From: Priestia abyssalis
Lineage (GTDB): Bacteria > Bacillota > Bacilli > Bacillales > Bacillaceae_H
Length of the DNA: 64,000 bases
Direction of reading: 5' to 3'
NCBI RefSeq assembly: GCF_002019595.1
Contig: NZ_KV917369.1
Location: 4,604,624 to 4,668,623, forward strand
Part shown: positions 61,559 through 64,000 of the stretch, piece by piece
Position numbering within the stretch: position 1 is the stretch's first letter
How the letters are laid out: each line of letters opens with the position of its first letter
Translations under genes and position numbers: made by a program
Notes under the pieces: generated by a model
What the model was told of the DNA's origin: nothing
Databases searched by the model: none
Seen by the model: only the letters and a program-made list of their open reading frames with translations

Positions 61559-61669
61559 GATTCTTCCCTTCTCCTCTTTTTCATATTTCTTATGGACAAG
61601 CATACATATTAGTAAAGTTCTGTTGTTCTTTAATGGAGTTTTGCTGTTTTTGAATGCATTGATAAAGAG

Positions 61670-61677
61670 CATACAAT
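61670..61677 (+). promoter_or_regulatory. candidate sigma-E -10 element of yqfZ
   Basis: CATACAAT fits the sigma-E -10 consensus (CATACANT) and lies 27 nt before the yqfZ start. The -35 (TTTGAAT, 14 nt upstream) is poor. Confidence 0.35.
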
Positions 61678-61703
61678 TATTAATCCATTTTCAGGAGGAA
61701 GCG

Positions 61704-62045
61704 ATGAAAAAATTAGGTTTTCTCATGGGCATCATCTTTTTAATCTACATTATTCAATATGACATTCGATACGGAACTCTTATTCCCGTCAAAGCGGTCC
61801 CGGTAAGCACACAAACAACAGAGAGCCCTTCTCCCGGTAAGGCCAAAACAACCGCTCCATATATAAAAGTCAAAGTAAAAGCGGGGGATACCGTTTTATC
61901 CATTATCGAACAGCTGACACACAATTCTATTCCAGTGTCAATAGACAAGGTCATAACAGATTTTAAAGCATTGAATAATGGAATATCGCCAGAAAATATT
62001 AAGATTGGAAAAGAGTACAAATTTCCCGTTTACAAAAAAACGTAA
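61704..62045 (+). CDS. yqfZ: LysM-domain protein YqfZ
   Basis: The 113-residue protein has an N-terminal membrane anchor or signal (LGFLMGIIFLIYIIQYD). One LysM domain follows at the C-terminal half (KVKAGDTVLSIIEQL to GKEYKFPVY), expected to bind peptidoglycan or spore cortex. B. subtilis has this protein next to ispG. CAGGAGG precedes the ATG. Confidence 0.88.
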   Translation: MKKLGFLMGIIFLIYIIQYDIRYGTLIPVKAVPVSTQTTESPSPGKAKTTAPYIKVKVKAGDTVLSIIEQLTHNSIPVSIDKVITDFKALNNGISPENIKIGKEYKFPVYKKT

Positions 62046-62211
62046 CCGTCCAATCAACTCATCTTATCCCTTGTCAAAAATTTGCCATCATTGGTACAAT
62101 AGGAAAGCATTCATTTTTTTCTACTAGTTATTTTCTCGTTAAAGCGTTATTCTATTTATGAATAAGCATTTTCCACATTAGTTGGATCTTATTTAAAGGA
62201 GAGATTACCAC

Positions 62212-63315
62212 GTGAGTGAAATCATACATCGTACAAAAACCCGCCCTGTTAAAGTGGGAAATTTAACGATTGGCGGCAATAATGAATTAGTCATTCAAAG
62301 TATGACAACAACGAAAACGCATGATGTCGAAGCGACCGTTGCAGAAATTAAACGCTTGGAAGAAGCCGGCTGCCAAATCGTACGGGTAGCTGTACCAGAC
62401 GAACGAGCTGCCAATGCCATTGCAGAAATCAAAAAGCGCATCAACATCCCGCTTGTGGCAGACATTCATTTTGACTATAAGCTGGCTTTAAAAGCGATTG
62501 AAGGCGGTATTGATAAAATCCGCATTAATCCAGGAAATATCGGACGCCGCGAAAAAGTGGAGGCAGTGGTGAATGCTGCTAAAGAGCGTGGCATCCCTAT
62601 CCGTATCGGAGTAAATGCTGGATCGCTGGAAAAACGCATCTTAGAAAAATACGGTTACCCTACTGCCGATGGCATGGTGGAAAGTGCGCTTCATCATATT
62701 AAAATTTTAGAAGACCTCGATTTCCATGACATTATCGTTTCCATGAAAGCATCGGATGTCAACTTGGCTATTGAAGCTTATGAAAAGGCAGCAAAAGCAT
62801 TTGATTACCCGCTCCACCTTGGTATTACGGAATCGGGTACGCTGTTTGCCGGAACGATCAAAAGTGCAGCTGGACTCGGTGCTATCTTATCTAAAGGAAT
62901 TGGTAACACATTGCGTATTTCCTTAAGTGCCGATCCGGTTGAAGAAGTCAAAGTAGCCAGAGAACTGTTAAAAGTGTTTGGACTATCTTCAAATGCGGCT
63001 ACCCTCATTTCCTGCCCTACATGCGGGCGTATTGAAATCGACTTGATCAGTATCGCTAATGAAGTGGAAGAATATATCTCGAGCATTAAAGCACCTATTA
63101 AAGTGGCCGTGCTTGGTTGTGCGGTAAACGGCCCAGGAGAAGCTCGTGAAGCGGATATTGGAATTGCAGGAGCACGCGGTGAAGGTTTATTATTCCGCAA
63201 AGGGGAAATTGTACGTAAAATTCCGGAAGAAACAATGGTTGAAGAGCTGAAAAAAGAAATCGACAAAATTGCTGAAGAATATCACGCTAAACAAGCACTT
63301 GAGCAACAAACATAA
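62212..63315 (+). CDS. ispG: 4-hydroxy-3-methylbut-2-en-1-yl diphosphate synthase
   Basis: IspG (GcpE) makes HMBPP in the MEP pathway of isoprenoid synthesis and needs a [4Fe-4S] cluster. The 367 residues have the start TRPVKVGNLTIGG, IQSMTTT, VADIHFDYKLAL, INPGN, and the three cluster Cys in SCPTCGR and GCAVNGPGEA. The start is GTG 62212, 10 nt after AAAGGAG. Length equals the normal IspG. Confidence 0.97.
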   Translation: MSEIIHRTKTRPVKVGNLTIGGNNELVIQSMTTTKTHDVEATVAEIKRLEEAGCQIVRVAVPDERAANAIAEIKKRINIPLVADIHFDYKLALKAIEGGIDKIRINPGNIGRREKVEAVVNAAKERGIPIRIGVNAGSLEKRILEKYGYPTADGMVESALHHIKILEDLDFHDIIVSMKASDVNLAIEAYEKAAKAFDYPLHLGITESGTLFAGTIKSAAGLGAILSKGIGNTLRISLSADPVEEVKVARELLKVFGLSSNAATLISCPTCGRIEIDLISIANEVEEYISSIKAPIKVAVLGCAVNGPGEAREADIGIAGARGEGLLFRKGEIVRKIPEETMVEELKKEIDKIAEEYHAKQALEQQT

Positions 63316-63329
63316 CCTTATTTATACAA

Positions 63330-63366
63330 AAAGCGGACATAGGAGATCCTCTCCATGTCCGCTCTT
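63330..63366 (+). terminator. terminator of ispG
   Basis: AGCGGACATAGGAG pairs with CTCTCCATGTCCGCT with small internal mismatches, followed by CTTTAC. Confidence 0.7.
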
Positions 63367-63468
63367 TACTAATAACAATCCGCCTTGAGCTTTTAGCGTT
63401 AGCTTTCTTAACCTTCTCTCTAGGTCTTTAAACCTTCCATTTTTAGATATCCGCTACAAAGGTCTTTC

Positions 63469-63506
63469 TATAAGCAGCCGAGAATCTGGATTCTCGGTTG
63501 CTTATA
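63469..63506. repeat. palindrome downstream of yqfX
   Basis: TATAAGCAGCCGAGAATC pairs with its complement with one G-U and a 2-nt loop. It overlaps the next palindrome by 2 nt. Confidence 0.7.
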
Positions 63507-63554
63507 ATAAAATATGGGAGATGGGCTTTCTTGCCCATCTCCCATATTTTATTA
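63505..63554. terminator. 22-bp perfect palindrome at the yqfX stop
   Basis: TAATAAAATATGGGAGATGG continues to 22 bp and pairs perfectly around TTTCTT. It includes the yqfX stop codon; the AT-rich ends may allow termination on both strands. Confidence 0.7.
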
Positions 63555-63899
63555 AAAGAAAGGTAAAATAAACGTTCCGATAACAATGGATACAATCCCG
63601 ATTCCGATTGCCCATGCCCCTGTTGAATTTGCTCCTCTTCTGCGTGCGATAAAGCCTAAAATAACCCCAGCAGCTCCTAGTAATACCGGAAGGAAAAATA
63701 GAGACAGAATGGATAAAATTAAGGCTAAACGCCCGTATCCTCTTCCTTCATTCCCTTCTTCCCTCTGGGCTTCCAGGTGATTTCTCTCTGCATAGTTCCC
63801 TCTTGCAGTAACTGGAACAGCTACTTCAGCGGCTGTTTCTTCCATAAAATTCGACTCATATGCTTCTTCATGTTCTGTTTTATGGTAGTCTTTGTCCAA
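63552..63899 (-). CDS. yqfX: DUF4190-type membrane protein YqfX
   Basis: The 115-residue protein has a hydrophilic N-terminal half, then two membrane segments (LALILSILSLFFLPVLLGAAG and AWAIGIGIVSIVIGTFIL). The GVILGFIARRRGANS loop between them is typical of DUF4190. Function is unknown. The start is TTG 63899, 5 nt after GAGGGAT. The last 100 nt of the window beyond it hold no recognisable gene. Confidence 0.88.
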   Translation of the reverse strand: MDKDYHKTEHEEAYESNFMEETAAEVAVPVTARGNYAERNHLEAQREEGNEGRGYGRLALILSILSLFFLPVLLGAAGVILGFIARRRGANSTGAWAIGIGIVSIVIGTFILPFF

Positions 63900-64000
63900 T
63901 GCTTATCCCTCGCTTTCTTTATCCTGATTCAACGAATAACAATATCTTCAACTCAATGCTGAGAACTCATTTTTCGTCAGAACCCGGTAAGTTCAACAAA

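Noticed and set aside
61467..61703. N-terminal extension of the yqfZ reading frame
   Set aside because: The extension runs through the opposite-strand MFS gene. A strong ribosome site precedes ATG 61704, which starts a normal signal or anchor.
1..64000. CRISPR arrays, prophage genes, insertion sequences
   Set aside because: No regularly spaced direct repeats, transposases or integrases are seen. The only mobile-element gene is the intron endonuclease.

Overview
The window is chromosomal DNA of a low-to-moderate GC, endospore-forming member of the Bacillaceae. Gene order follows the Bacillus subtilis yqh-com-yqg-pst-yqf segment: aroQ, yqhR/Q/P/O, mntR, splB, lipM, yqhL, gcvPB-gcvPA-gcvT, yqhH-yqhG, comG operon, yqgY/X/W/U/S, glcK, gluP, yqgN, rpmG, pst operon, pbpA, yqgE, sodA, yqgC/B, yqfZ, ispG, yqfX. 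Spore photoproduct lyase supports spore formation. The genus cannot be fixed by reading alone.
Layout. 1-5.5 kb: small conserved genes, the manganese regulator MntR and SplB. 5.9-10 kb: a B12-dependent (class II) ribonucleotide reductase gene, nrdJ, cut into three exons by two group I introns. One intron carries an HNH homing endonuclease gene and the other is only 245 nt. A tandem NrdR box precedes the gene. 10-19 kb: octanoyltransferase LipM, a rhodanese-like protein without its catalytic Cys, and the glycine-cleavage operon behind a tandem glycine riboswitch, then the helicase pair yqhH-yqhG. 19-24 kb: the comG pseudopilus operon for DNA uptake, with a one-base frameshift in comGB and a vestige of a shikimate kinase gene behind comGG.
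24-35.8 kb: the yqg housekeeping block (hydrolase, LTA synthase, glucokinase, rhomboid protease, folate enzyme, ribosomal protein L33). 35.8-41.7 kb: an unusual four-gene operon of a DUF4912-like protein, a GH57-like/GT4 fusion, a sugar nucleotidyltransferase fused to a phosphomannomutase-like domain without its key motifs, and an unknown protein. It looks like a polysaccharide-synthesis cassette. 42-57.5 kb: phosphate uptake. The Pst ABC transporter with PhoU, the PitA/DUF47 pair and a Na/Pi cotransporter lie within about 14 kb. Each has PHO-box-like hexamer repeats, in sense orientation for pst and antisense for the other two. PBP2A, an MFS protein, superoxide dismutase and five tRNA genes lie between them. 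57.6-64 kb: yqgB, a chemoreceptor, an MFS transporter, a LysM protein, ispG and yqfX.
The intergenic regions are rich in long perfect palindromes, several forming families with shared arms, and in one larger nested-hairpin repeat whose copies differ by compensatory changes.
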